This document shows positions 17,187 through 25,459 of a DNA stretch of 64,000 nt, piece after piece (position 1 is the first letter of the stretch; each line of letters starts with the position of its first letter). Origin of the DNA: Confluentibacter sediminis (GTDB taxonomy: Bacteria > Bacteroidota > Bacteroidia > Flavobacteriales > Flavobacteriaceae); NCBI RefSeq assembly GCF_003258355.1, contig NZ_QKPO01000010.1, positions 124,001-188,000 of the forward strand, written 5' to 3'. The translations under genes and the position numbers were made by a program. The notes under the pieces are model-generated. The model ran no database searches, was not told where the DNA came from, and saw only the letters and a list, made by a program, of their open reading frames with translations.

Positions 17187-17825
17187 TTAATTACAAACAG
17201 CCTCAATAAGTTCTTCCGCATCATAACCAAGTTGTTTTGCTTTTTCAGCATCAATGCAAGCTGCATCAAAATCTTTTAATTTTTGCTTACACAATCCTCT
17301 GTTATGATAAGCCAATCCATTATTAGAATTAAGCCCGATAGCCTTAGTATAATCTTCAATTGCACCTTTAATATTCCCCATGTCTTGTTTAACAACTCCT
17401 CTATTATTATAATATTCAGCATCATTAGGGTTAATATTAATAGCTCTATCAAGGTCATGTAATGCTCCTTCATAGGCTTCAAATAAAGATTTCAAAATCG
17501 CTCTATTGTTGTATACAGTATCATCATTTGGGTTAAGCATAATGGCTATGGTATAATCTTCAATTGCTCCTATAAAGTCTTCTAATTGGTCTTTAACATA
17601 AGCTTTGTTATGATAGCAATCAGCACACTTAGGGTTAAACTTAATAGCTTCATCAAAGTCTAGTAATGCTCCATTATAATCTTCGGATTCAATTTTTTCA
17701 ACACCCTTATCATAATAAAATATTGCGGTTGTTGAATCATTCTCAATATTCTTTTTTAGCACTTCATTAGATTGAGCATAGTTTATTTGTGTTGTAATAA
17801 ACAAAATTATTATTAGTAGTCTCAT
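17187..17825 (-). CDS. Secreted TPR-repeat protein
   Basis: 212 aa. A signal peptide (MRLLIIILFITTQINYAQS) is followed by about five tetratricopeptide repeats; the units AIKFNPKCADCYHNKAYVKD, AIMLNPNDDTVYNNRAILKS, AININPNDAEYYNNRGVVKQ and AIGLNSNNGLAYHNRGLCKQ repeat every 34 residues. TPR arrays mediate protein contacts. It is the third gene of a tightly coupled operon: its ATG overlaps the TGA of the small membrane protein gene (ATGA). Role in the element unknown. Confidence 0.85.
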   Translation of the reverse strand: MRLLIIILFITTQINYAQSNEVLKKNIENDSTTAIFYYDKGVEKIESEDYNGALLDFDEAIKFNPKCADCYHNKAYVKDQLEDFIGAIEDYTIAIMLNPNDDTVYNNRAILKSLFEAYEGALHDLDRAININPNDAEYYNNRGVVKQDMGNIKGAIEDYTKAIGLNSNNGLAYHNRGLCKQKLKDFDAACIDAEKAKQLGYDAEELIEAVCN

Positions 17826-17971
17826 AAAATATTTTTATCCTTGGTAATTTGAGTAATACAAAAACAACCGATTATCAAAAATGTTTGCCAAGATTTTTCA
17901 ATAAAAATCATGTAAAATATTAATACAATCATAATGACATTGGCAATGATGTTAAAATGTTTATTTGTCAT
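17822..17971 (-). CDS. Small two-helix membrane protein
   Basis: 49 aa starting MTNKHFNIIANVIMIVLIF, with two hydrophobic segments (about 8-24 and 30-43) separated by a short polar turn (IEKSWQ). A longer frame open to 18040 exists, but the ATG at 17971 overlaps the TGA stop of the DUF805 gene as ATGA, and its own TGA overlaps the ATG of the TPR gene in the same way. That double overlap is the main evidence that it is translated. Confidence 0.6.
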   Translation of the reverse strand: MTNKHFNIIANVIMIVLIFYMIFIEKSWQTFLIIGCFCITQITKDKNIL

Positions 17972-18246
17972 ATTTGTATAGGCTGTTTTCCTTTGGCTAA
18001 AAGCATCCAGATAAAATAAAAAGGGATTAATTGAAACCATCCGCTACGACCAATATCGTGGCATCTTTTTGCTCCTTGGGCTATGAAAAAATACGATATT
18101 ATAAGTTTAATAAGTGATAAGATATTTGAGTTTTCTTGGTTAGCTAAAACAGTTAATCCAATAGCCAATATCCAAAAAATTAAGAAGCTAATTAAATATT
18201 CTACTTTACCAATACGACCATTAAAAGAAAGAGGTTTGTTGAACAT
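17968..18246 (-). CDS. DUF805 membrane protein
   Basis: 92 aa. FNGRIGKVEYLISFLIFWIL, then a second membrane span, then AKRCHDIGRSGWFQLIPFYFIW, the DUF805 signature (R-x-HD-x-G-x-SGW). About three membrane helices are visible. Members are small inner-membrane proteins of unknown function that often accompany toxins, prophages and islands. It heads the three-gene coupled operon and has a TATATTTG box (reverse complement of 18274-18281) about 28 nt upstream. Confidence 0.85.
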   Translation of the reverse strand: MFNKPLSFNGRIGKVEYLISFLIFWILAIGLTVLANQENSNILSLIKLIISYFFIAQGAKRCHDIGRSGWFQLIPFYFIWMLLAKGKQPIQI

Positions 18247-18341
18247 TATACTTGATTTGAGTTAACATAGATTCAAATATAATTAAAAATGTAGTTATTT
18301 AAGGTTACAAGTAAGTATTAATCATATTGGATTTTTACAAT

Positions 18342-18593
18342 ATGATTGAATTATCTGAAAAACAGATTAATGAATTAAAGATATCTATTCCAATAAAAAT
18401 TGGAGAAAGGGTTCGTTATTTAAGAAAATCAAAAGGATTAACTCAAACTCAATTGGCTCAATTAATAGGTAAAGACAGGCAATATTTGTATAAAATTGAA
18501 AAAGCAGTAGTTACTCCAAATGTTGTAACTATCTCTGAAATAGCTATCGCATTAGAAATACCTTTAAAAGATGTTTTTGATATTAAATTATAA
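18342..18593 (+). CDS. XRE-family HTH regulator
   Basis: 83 aa from MIELSEKQINELKISIP; a TTG 15 nt upstream is also in frame. GERVRYLRKSKGLTQTQLAQ then LIGKDRQYLYKIEKAVVTPN and LEIPLKDVFDI is the Cro/C1-type helix-turn-helix with the usual five-helix order. It has no other domain. It converges on the PLD-like gene, with the two 3' ends overlapping by 6 nt, and may regulate one of the neighbouring defence genes. Confidence 0.9.
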   Translation: MIELSEKQINELKISIPIKIGERVRYLRKSKGLTQTQLAQLIGKDRQYLYKIEKAVVTPNVVTISEIAIALEIPLKDVFDIKL

Positions 18594-19445
18594 TGACTTT
18601 AATATGGGATTATTCATTGAAGTTTTACCATGAGACTTCTCGCCTGTTTTATGGCAATAATTTTCTGAAAAATCAGAATTTCCATATTCATTCCAAATTT
18701 TCCAAGCTGACTTTGACATTGGTTGTTTGGTATTAAATGGTATTTCTACTCCTGTTCTAATACAATAACCAAATTCGGGTATTTCTTCTCTATCTGGTCT
18801 TTCTGTTTTAACTGCTCCAAATTCTAGCTCATCAGGAAAGTCGTTCAGTCGTTTAGTTGTCTCTGTATTTTTCTTTGAATACCCATAAAATTTTTCGGTA
18901 TTATCCAATAAAACTTCTGACTTTATGAAGTTCTTGCCTAAATTTATAATGAGTTTCTTTTTCTCATACATAGGTCTTTTGATAAAAACAACTTCATTTT
19001 CTTCTGCAATACATAAGCATTTATTCCAAGCTTCATTATCTGCTGATTTAGAAAATCTATTTAGTATGCTTTGTTCCGAATAGACACCAAACTCAATATT
19101 GTTTATAAAGGAATAATCATAAAGGTTTATAGAAGTAATTACTCCCATACTTTCATTGCCATAGTATTTAGCATGAAGATTAGGAACATAAATTATACTA
19201 ATATTGAGAAATTTTTTAAAGTAATCGAAATCTGATTTACTCATACTTCTCTTTATTTCTTTTTCGTTTTTACCAAAAACTATAATTAGTTCAATATTTG
19301 GATTGTTTTGATGATGGTCAAACAGCTTTTTGAAGTAATCATCCAGTTTAATAAAGGGTGAAACAATTAATAATGTGCGTTCAGCATACCAAATGATGTT
19401 ATAAATTGAATCCTCTAAATCCTTACCTGTAATAAATTTATTCAC
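18588..19445 (-). CDS. Phospholipase D-like (HKD-type) protein, putative nuclease
   Basis: 285 aa. YAERTLLIVSPFIKLDDYF opens a PLD-like fold, and NLHAKYYGNE (His91-x-Lys93) followed by GVITSINLYDYS gives one HxK motif and the downstream S-x-N. The Asp/Glu position is Glu98 rather than Asp. One HKD motif per chain suggests a dimeric enzyme, as in the nuclease Nuc. The C-terminus contains two similar elements, YCIRTGVEIPFN and YCHKTGEKSHG, about 40 residues apart. PLD-family proteins in islands are often phosphodiesterases or nucleases acting in defence. The gene is divergent from the KAP gene across a 144-nt spacer. Confidence 0.8.
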   Translation of the reverse strand: MNKFITGKDLEDSIYNIIWYAERTLLIVSPFIKLDDYFKKLFDHHQNNPNIELIIVFGKNEKEIKRSMSKSDFDYFKKFLNISIIYVPNLHAKYYGNESMGVITSINLYDYSFINNIEFGVYSEQSILNRFSKSADNEAWNKCLCIAEENEVVFIKRPMYEKKKLIINLGKNFIKSEVLLDNTEKFYGYSKKNTETTKRLNDFPDELEFGAVKTERPDREEIPEFGYCIRTGVEIPFNTKQPMSKSAWKIWNEYGNSDFSENYCHKTGEKSHGKTSMNNPILKSL

Positions 19446-19577
19446 GCTAAATATAATTTTGAAAAATTGAGTTGTAAAAATATTTATTTTTTTATTTAAT
19501 TCTTTGTATTGTTGAGTAAAAAAATTATTACATAGATAAGAGATGGTATTTTAGTAGTTTAAGTAATCTTTCTTAAA

Positions 19578-19585
19578 TATATTTG
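19578..19585 (+). promoter_or_regulatory. -7 element directly before the KAP gene
   Basis: TATATTTG fits TAnnTTTG and ends only 4 nt before the ATG at 19590, implying a leaderless or almost leaderless message. The -33 match is weak (TTTA-like around 19558). Confidence 0.45.
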
Positions 19586-19589
19586 ATTT

Positions 19590-22229
19590 ATGGCAAGCAA
19601 TGAAAACCCAACCAAACTAAACGATAAACTCAAAAAAGTTTTTGATGATTTAAAATACATACTTTTCTTTACAAGTGTTTTTACTTTATTCTCTGATTTT
19701 GTTTTTGAGTATTACAATAAGCTTGTGATTTCTCCAATTTTAAGTAATGCAAAGAGTAGTATATTAGCTGACATAATCTTTTTGATTGTTTTAGCTAGCA
19801 TATTGCATTCAACATTTAAGAAAATAAAAAAAGGCTATTATGTAAAGCTTTCACAAGTCATTTTTTGTATAATAATTTTAACTATATATCTCTATTTCAG
19901 AATTTCCAAAATAGAGTTATTTCTTTCCTTTTCTACAATAAATTGGTTAAAGTATTTTGATATACCTTTTTTGCTCTTTTTAGCCCCAATAATTTTAAAA
20001 ATCATACAATATTCAAAACCGAACACCAAACCTACAAAAAACTCAAGTAGGCTTCTTTTAGATACCAGTATTTCAAGTAGTATTGATGATGCATTAGGAA
20101 GAAAATCTAAAGCAAAAAGAATTTACAAAGAAATCCAAGAATTAAAATCAGAAGAATCTATCGCAATCGGAATTGTGGGTGCTTGGGGAAGTGGAAAAAC
20201 TTCTTTTTTAAATTTAATAAAGGAAAATTTTAAAGATGACCAACATAATAAAAATATAATAATTGATTTCAATCCATGGTTAAATATATCGTTAGATTCA
20301 ATTGTTCAAGACTATTTTAATACTCTTGAATCAGAATTGAAACAATATAGTGTTGACATTTCTAAAAGCATAAAGAAATATGGCAACTCAGTATTGAATC
20401 TTCATAATAATAGTATTACTGAATCATTATTAAAAAGCACTAATCTTCTTTTTGAAAAAAACCTGACTGATGAATTTAAGTACTTAAACGAATTGCTAAA
20501 AAACCTTAACAAAAGAGTAATTATTTTTATTGATGATTTTGACAGATTACAAGCCAATGAAATATTTGAAATATTGAAACTAATTAGAAATACGGGTGGT
20601 TTTGATACATTTACCTATGTTGTTGCTTATGATAGAGAATATCTAGTTGAATCATTAAAAAAACACAAAATACCTAAACCTCAAAAGTTCTCTGAAAAAA
20701 TATTCCTAAAAGAGTTAGAATTATTACCTGTAACTAGTATTCAGATAAACACATATTTATCTAAAGAACTATTAAAACGTTTTGAAGACAAGAAAGATGA
20801 CATAAATGAATTGCTGAAAAAAGATATTAGCAGATATTCTCCTTTAGGAGAAATTAAAAAATCAACTAGAGTTTTAAAAAATTTCAGAGACGTTAAAAGG
20901 TTTATCAATTCTTTTATTGTTGATTATGATGAAATCAAAAATGAGGTTTTGTTAAGAGATTATTTCATATTAAAACTTATAAAATATAAGTTTTACAATG
21001 TTTATGCACTCCTATTCAGCCATAGAGACGATTTTATCACAAAGGAAGATTACAATTTCTCTAGCTACAAAAACCCAAAATACATTTTAAAGCCTAAAGA
21101 CAAAACAAAAAATAGTTCATTTGACAATCTCTTTGAAAATTCAAAAATTCAAGATTATATAGAAAACAATTTTTCATACAATAATGATGACCTAAAAAGC
21201 ATAGCATCATTGCTTAATGGCTTATTTTCAACACTAAGTTCCGCAAAAAACAACTTATCCATATCCTATGAAATAAATTATTACAAGTATTTTAAAGATG
21301 AATTAAGCTTAAATGAGTTATCCATTGTTGAATTTAATAATGTAATGTCATTGAATATTGAGGATATTAAAATAAAAATGACAGATTGGTTTAACAATGG
21401 TAAATTAGATAATGCCAAATATTATTTAAGTGATACCAAAGTTTATGAACTTCAAGACAAAAGCGAATATGAGAAATATATTAAAGCTATGTTTTATATG
21501 GCAAATTTTGAAAGTAATGATATTTATGGAAAAAGGAATAAATTTGGCTTTGACTATGATATATTATGGACAAACTTAAATAGTGATAACTATGCTATTC
21601 TTGAGAAGTTTTATAATAATGATGAAAAAAAATTAAGCGATTTTCTTAAATCAATTTTAGATTCTGCCGAAACTCCCTATGAATACGAATCACTTTTTTG
21701 CTATTATATTGATGATAGAATTGAACACAATTCCAAAATTATTGAAAAGGAAACTGTTAGAAATTATTTAACATATTATTTAAAAAAGCATACAGAATCG
21801 ATTGATAAAATTGATGCTAATTTTTGGCATCTTTTATATAATTGCTATGTATCTAATTGGGAAAGTACTAATGGTACATATTGGACTAAAAACCAAGGTT
21901 ACCTTGAAGAAGCTAAGTCTATCTTTAAGGGTTTTATCACAAAACATTTGGATGACACATTAATTATTTTTATTCAACCTCAATCATCTTTTAGACATGA
22001 AAAAAACAACAAGGTAGTATTAGATGGATTAAGTAAATCTATATTTGGGTCTTATCAAGATTTTTTGATTTTCCTCAAATCACCAGAATTAACAAAAAAA
22101 TCGGACAATCCTTCTTTGTTTTTAGATGAGTTTACAGAATTTGTTGAAGAATATATTAAAAACGGTGAAAATTCTATGGAATTTGACTTTACATACTACA
22201 AAGCCATTGAAAGATTAAATAGAATTTAA
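19590..22229 (+). CDS. KAP-family P-loop NTPase, membrane-anchored
   Basis: 879 aa. Four N-terminal membrane segments (about 22-40, 58-74, 87-105, 122-140) precede the NTPase. Walker A is GAWGSGKTS (197-205, Lys203), followed by the KAP hallmark DFNPWLN (about 226). Walker B is RVIIFIDDFDRL (309-320), with YVVAYDREYL as sensor region. Residues from about 480 onward form a large helical C-terminal part with no domain I recognise. KAP NTPases are STAND-related signalling ATPases with membrane association, and several bacterial ones act in phage defence. The next gene, 13 nt downstream on the same strand, encodes a caspase-like protease, suggesting NTPase sensing coupled to proteolysis. Confidence 0.88.
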   Translation: MASNENPTKLNDKLKKVFDDLKYILFFTSVFTLFSDFVFEYYNKLVISPILSNAKSSILADIIFLIVLASILHSTFKKIKKGYYVKLSQVIFCIIILTIYLYFRISKIELFLSFSTINWLKYFDIPFLLFLAPIILKIIQYSKPNTKPTKNSSRLLLDTSISSSIDDALGRKSKAKRIYKEIQELKSEESIAIGIVGAWGSGKTSFLNLIKENFKDDQHNKNIIIDFNPWLNISLDSIVQDYFNTLESELKQYSVDISKSIKKYGNSVLNLHNNSITESLLKSTNLLFEKNLTDEFKYLNELLKNLNKRVIIFIDDFDRLQANEIFEILKLIRNTGGFDTFTYVVAYDREYLVESLKKHKIPKPQKFSEKIFLKELELLPVTSIQINTYLSKELLKRFEDKKDDINELLKKDISRYSPLGEIKKSTRVLKNFRDVKRFINSFIVDYDEIKNEVLLRDYFILKLIKYKFYNVYALLFSHRDDFITKEDYNFSSYKNPKYILKPKDKTKNSSFDNLFENSKIQDYIENNFSYNNDDLKSIASLLNGLFSTLSSAKNNLSISYEINYYKYFKDELSLNELSIVEFNNVMSLNIEDIKIKMTDWFNNGKLDNAKYYLSDTKVYELQDKSEYEKYIKAMFYMANFESNDIYGKRNKFGFDYDILWTNLNSDNYAILEKFYNNDEKKLSDFLKSILDSAETPYEYESLFCYYIDDRIEHNSKIIEKETVRNYLTYYLKKHTESIDKIDANFWHLLYNCYVSNWESTNGTYWTKNQGYLEEAKSIFKGFITKHLDDTLIIFIQPQSSFRHEKNNKVVLDGLSKSIFGSYQDFLIFLKSPELTKKSDNPSLFLDEFTEFVEEYIKNGENSMEFDFTYYKAIERLNRI

Positions 22230-22242
22230 ACTACTTGTAAAG

Positions 22243-23013
22243 ATGATTAATAAATATGCTTTAAATAAAATATTTCTAATTGAAAGTATACCAATTAATG
22301 AACCCCAAACAGGGGAAGAAATCTTTAAAGATTCGATTAAACCCTATAACGATTATTATAATGCAAAAATTCAACTTGAATTTAAAAAAGTCACAAATAA
22401 AGAAGATTTTTTAAATGCTGTTAACACTATTTATGAAAGTGTAAATTCAAATGATAAAATTATACTACATATTGAGGCTCATGGTAGTAGTGATAAAAAG
22501 AAACTTGTTCTAAGTAATGATGATATAATTTCTTGGCAGGAATTAACTGAAATATTGACACCTATTAACAGTAAACTAAAGAACAACTTACACTTATTCA
22601 ATGTAAGTTGTTTTGGAAATTATATTAGTCAATTAATTGACTTAACAAAGACTGCTCCTTTTCGTTCGTTTATTGGTTCTAAGTATGAAATATACCCACA
22701 CGAAATAATAAGTTATTATACCTCTTTGTATGATAGAATTTTAAAATTAAAAGACCCGTACAAAGCTGTGCATGAAATTGCTAAAATTGATATTGTAGAA
22801 AAGTTTTTCATGAAAGACCTAGAGTTTCTTCTCACTGGCATAACCTATGGTCATTTACAATTATTTTTTCAATCAGGCTCTTTATCAATAATAAAGCAAA
22901 TGTTTGATAGTAGACTCAATATTAACATAGATATAAATGAAATGCAAAAACATGAAGACCCAAAAATCTATATAATTGATTTGTTTAGAAAGAGATTTTT
23001 TTATTGGGATTAA
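22243..23013 (+). CDS. Caspase-like (clan CD) cysteine protease, putative effector of the KAP protein
   Basis: 256 aa. DKIILHIEAHGS (His80-Gly81) after a hydrophobic strand, and NLHLFNVSCFGNY (Cys123) after the next hydrophobic strand, give the beta-strand/HG ... beta-strand/(S)C-x-G layout of clan CD proteases (caspases, CHAT). The spacing of 43 residues between His and Cys fits that fold. The region GSKYEIYPHEIISYYTSLYDR after the Cys resembles the helix following the active site. No other domain, signal peptide or membrane span is seen. It starts 13 nt after the KAP stop. Assignment is from motifs and predicted strand order only; the substrate is unknown. Confidence 0.68.
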   Translation: MINKYALNKIFLIESIPINEPQTGEEIFKDSIKPYNDYYNAKIQLEFKKVTNKEDFLNAVNTIYESVNSNDKIILHIEAHGSSDKKKLVLSNDDIISWQELTEILTPINSKLKNNLHLFNVSCFGNYISQLIDLTKTAPFRSFIGSKYEIYPHEIISYYTSLYDRILKLKDPYKAVHEIAKIDIVEKFFMKDLEFLLTGITYGHLQLFFQSGSLSIIKQMFDSRLNINIDINEMQKHEDPKIYIIDLFRKRFFYWD

Positions 23014-23063
23014 ATATTTCAATTAGTTATAAGCCTGAGTATAGTTACAGATTAAAAGTTCTT

Positions 23064-23510
23064 TTAAAAAGAATGTTTTATCTCTTTCCCTAGCCAAATT
23101 CCGTATTTTTTCCATTGCTCGTAATTTATAATCCATTCAGTGATTCTTGGAACTATTTTATACAAAGGTATAGACCCATATATTGGTTTATCAATAATTG
23201 GATGATAAAGGCATAAGCTCAAATCACCATAAAGATGTATAGCATGATTATGACTAATAGATTTATCTTTTATATATATTCTGTCATACCTATTTTCTAA
23301 ATGGGGAGAATATAAAATTTCTATTCTATAAGTTTTTACACCAATTAAAATTGAACCTTTCCCAACTAGGTATTTTTTATTATGTGATATTTCAAGTTTT
23401 ATCCAATCGAAGTAATTCTCAACAAGATACTTTTCTACATTAAGGAAGGTATAGCAATTAGCTTTATTATCATTAATTCTTTTATTCTCCAAAGTCGTGA
23501 TAAGGTTCAT
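23064..23510 (-). CDS. CBASS-associated E2-like ubiquitin-transfer protein (E2 without E1)
   Basis: 148 aa. The segment HAIHLYGDLSLCLYHPIID carries Cys100 in the SLCLYxP context of the E2-like proteins of short type II CBASS, and the following IPLYKIVPRITEWIINYEQW with YGIWLGKEI matches the family's C-terminal helices. In full type II systems Cap2 (E1-E2) conjugates the C-terminus of the CD-NTase to cellular targets, which primes it; here only the E2-like part is present and no JAB or E1 gene is seen. The gene overlaps the end of the CD-NTase gene by 29 nt in another frame, so translation is probably coupled. Confidence 0.78.
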   Translation of the reverse strand: MNLITTLENKRINDNKANCYTFLNVEKYLVENYFDWIKLEISHNKKYLVGKGSILIGVKTYRIEILYSPHLENRYDRIYIKDKSISHNHAIHLYGDLSLCLYHPIIDKPIYGSIPLYKIVPRITEWIINYEQWKKYGIWLGKEIKHSF

Positions 23511-24651
23511 TTTTTATTCCTTCTCTAGTGTTAATATTTCCTTTGGAATTTGTTAGTGCATTTCCTTGAAGAATAATTCCACTTGTTTTAGTTACTATGT
23601 CATCAGTGTTTTTTGAAAACATCATAATTTGTTCAGACAATGATTTTTTATAAACACCTTCGCCAAATAATTCAATATATTCTTTTCCACTTATTTCAAA
23701 AGACTCTTTTAGTTCTTGCCATTTTGTATAGAAGTTGTTTATAAAACTATAAAAGCTATCATAATGTTTATTTGTCCAAGAATCTGTAAAATCTTCTTCT
23801 GGGTTAACAGGGTTAAAAACTTTAAATCTTTGATGTGTTGTTATTGAATTTAAATAACTGCTTTTAATTTTAAAAACTGTATTATCAATAGTATCATAAA
23901 TTGAATCTTCACCATTATAAAACTTAGCAATTAATGTTGTAAGTACAATGCTTGAGACAGGAAAGTCCTTATCTTGATAATAAATGTCTCTACATCTTTT
24001 AATAAGTTGTACAGCCCTTTGCAAAGGAGTTTTGTTGTAAAGTTCTTCTGGTAATGGCTCTGTTTCTACTTTTGCCTCAAATAGAGCTTCTGAATACATC
24101 TTTAATAAAGATTGCTTAACTGAGTTTGCTATGCTTAAAAACCAATTTGCAAAACCTTTAGGATTCCCTGAAGACCAATTTAAAAGTTTCTTTTCAGGAA
24201 TTGCAATCTTCTCCTTATCAAAGTAATCAGGCATACATGCAGGCAAAATATCCATGTGGAAATCACCTTTGTAATTTAAGCGTACGCATCTACTCTTTCT
24301 TTCACATATTGTTTTATAATATGCATCGTTCTCAATAACACGAACGAGTTCATTATATACTTTTTCTGGTGAGTGATTTACATATACATCATAAATATGT
24401 AAAACAGTATCTAAATCAAAATCATCGCCATTTATAGGTTTGATTGATGCTCCTATTCTTTTAGACCCTTGAGCATATATTTCTATGTCAAAGTCTTTGA
24501 AGAAAGTGTCATCTTTTTTTAAAACTTCAGAAACTGCGTTATAAGCTTGTTCCATTCGTTCTAATCTTGTCTTGTCTAATTGCAGTTCTTGTGCTATTCT
24601 TGCTAATAGCTCCTCTCGTTGAAGCTTATAGTTTCTAAATATGTCTATCAT
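23482..24651 (-). CDS. CBASS cyclic-oligonucleotide synthase (CD-NTase)
   Basis: 389 aa. The nucleotidyltransferase motif GSKRIGASIKP (Gly62-Ser63) is followed by GDDFDLDTV (Asp79-x-Asp81) and the third acidic strand FHMDILPA (Asp134), which together bind Mg2+ and NTPs. ERKSRCVRLNYKGDFHMDI and the helical C-terminal half (KTPLQRAVQLIKRCRDIYYQ) are typical of CD-NTases with a SMODS-type core. Such enzymes make cyclic di- or trinucleotides on phage infection to switch on an effector. The second gene of the operon, it starts 2 nt after the NUDIX gene. The C-terminus ends HDFGE, with glycine next to last. Product nucleotide cannot be predicted by eye. Confidence 0.88.
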   Translation of the reverse strand: MIDIFRNYKLQREELLARIAQELQLDKTRLERMEQAYNAVSEVLKKDDTFFKDFDIEIYAQGSKRIGASIKPINGDDFDLDTVLHIYDVYVNHSPEKVYNELVRVIENDAYYKTICERKSRCVRLNYKGDFHMDILPACMPDYFDKEKIAIPEKKLLNWSSGNPKGFANWFLSIANSVKQSLLKMYSEALFEAKVETEPLPEELYNKTPLQRAVQLIKRCRDIYYQDKDFPVSSIVLTTLIAKFYNGEDSIYDTIDNTVFKIKSSYLNSITTHQRFKVFNPVNPEEDFTDSWTNKHYDSFYSFINNFYTKWQELKESFEISGKEYIELFGEGVYKKSLSEQIMMFSKNTDDIVTKTSGIILQGNALTNSKGNINTREGIKNEPYHDFGE

Positions 24652-24653
24652 TA

Positions 24654-25409
24654 TTAAAACGTTTTGTTTATAATTAATTTTGTATGTTCACCTATACGGG
24701 CAATTTGTTTATCATTTTTCATTAATCTTAATTGCTCAATATCATCACAACTAACAATAGCAAACCCCTTTTTTAAGTTGTTATCTTTATTACTAAGATT
24801 TTTAAGCGATTTAATTTGTTCTGGACTTGGAATAAGTTCAAATATGTCGTAAATAAGTATTTCATAACAACTATGATGATTGCTCCATTTTAAATGTTTA
24901 GAAAATCGTTTAAGATGCTTATATTTTATGTGATGAAATAAATCTAAAGGAAGAATATTTGTATTGACTAGTTCCTCATAGAATTCTCTTTCTGCGCTTA
25001 CCTCTCTTTCTTTCGCTTCTTCAAACCATTTTATAACTTTAATACAGTTTTTGCCTTTAACTCTAAACCTCAAGTCTCCATCGCTATCTTTGTCAACATC
25101 AAGACCGTTTTTCTTATTGTCAGGTATGTAGCCCCATTTTTCAAAGAGTTTGTCATCACCATACCTTTTATAGACTCCGCCTACTGGTTGTAATTGATTA
25201 CTTATTCGCCTATTTGGAACAAGTAAATAATTATTTGATTCAGGAATCTTAATCCTAAACAGATAACTGATAGAAAATCTAATGTCTTTGTTGCGATACT
25301 TCCAAAACAAAGTTTTTAAGTATAGAGATAAGCTGTTTTTATTTTCCCATAATACAGTTACTCCTTTTGTCAAGAGTTTTTTCAACAACGCAATTATTAT
25401 TTCACTCAT
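24654..25409 (-). CDS. SMODS-associated NUDIX-domain CBASS effector (Cap16-like)
   Basis: 251 aa. IRFSISYLFRIKIPESNNY then LLVPNRR and LQPVGGVYKRYGDD match the SMODS-associated NUDIX (Sa_NUDIX) family. The Nudix box is partial: REFYEEL (141-147) is kept, but the leading glycine and the final glycine are not. The domain is thought to bind the cyclic nucleotide made by the CD-NTase. Known TM-NUDIX effectors (Cap16) carry two N-terminal membrane helices; this one shows a single short hydrophobic segment (SEIIIALLKKLLTKGVTVLW), so membrane disruption is possible but not certain. It is the first gene of the CBASS operon. Confidence 0.8.
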   Translation of the reverse strand: MSEIIIALLKKLLTKGVTVLWENKNSLSLYLKTLFWKYRNKDIRFSISYLFRIKIPESNNYLLVPNRRISNQLQPVGGVYKRYGDDKLFEKWGYIPDNKKNGLDVDKDSDGDLRFRVKGKNCIKVIKWFEEAKEREVSAEREFYEELVNTNILPLDLFHHIKYKHLKRFSKHLKWSNHHSCYEILIYDIFELIPSPEQIKSLKNLSNKDNNLKKGFAIVSCDDIEQLRLMKNDKQIARIGEHTKLIINKTF

Positions 25410-25429
25410 TTTTTGCTATCAATCAATTG

Positions 25430-25455
25430 AAAAAAATAGGGGCTTTAAGCCCCAG
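25430..25455 (-). terminator. Hairpin terminator between the small ORF and CBASS
   Basis: On the minus strand GGGGC-TTAAA-GCCCC is followed by TATTTTTTT. Only about 20 nt separate its end from the start of the NUDIX gene, too little for a separate promoter. Confidence 0.75.
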
Positions 25456-25459
25456 TTAT

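Noticed and set aside
18083-18265. 60-aa plus-strand ORF opposite the DUF805 gene
   Set aside because: Antisense to a gene with a clear family signature and without its own start context.
22243-23013. Reading the 256-aa protein as a hydrolase of the alpha/beta type because of the HG motif
   Set aside because: There is no GxSxG nucleophile elbow; the strand-HG then strand-Cys order fits clan CD proteases better.
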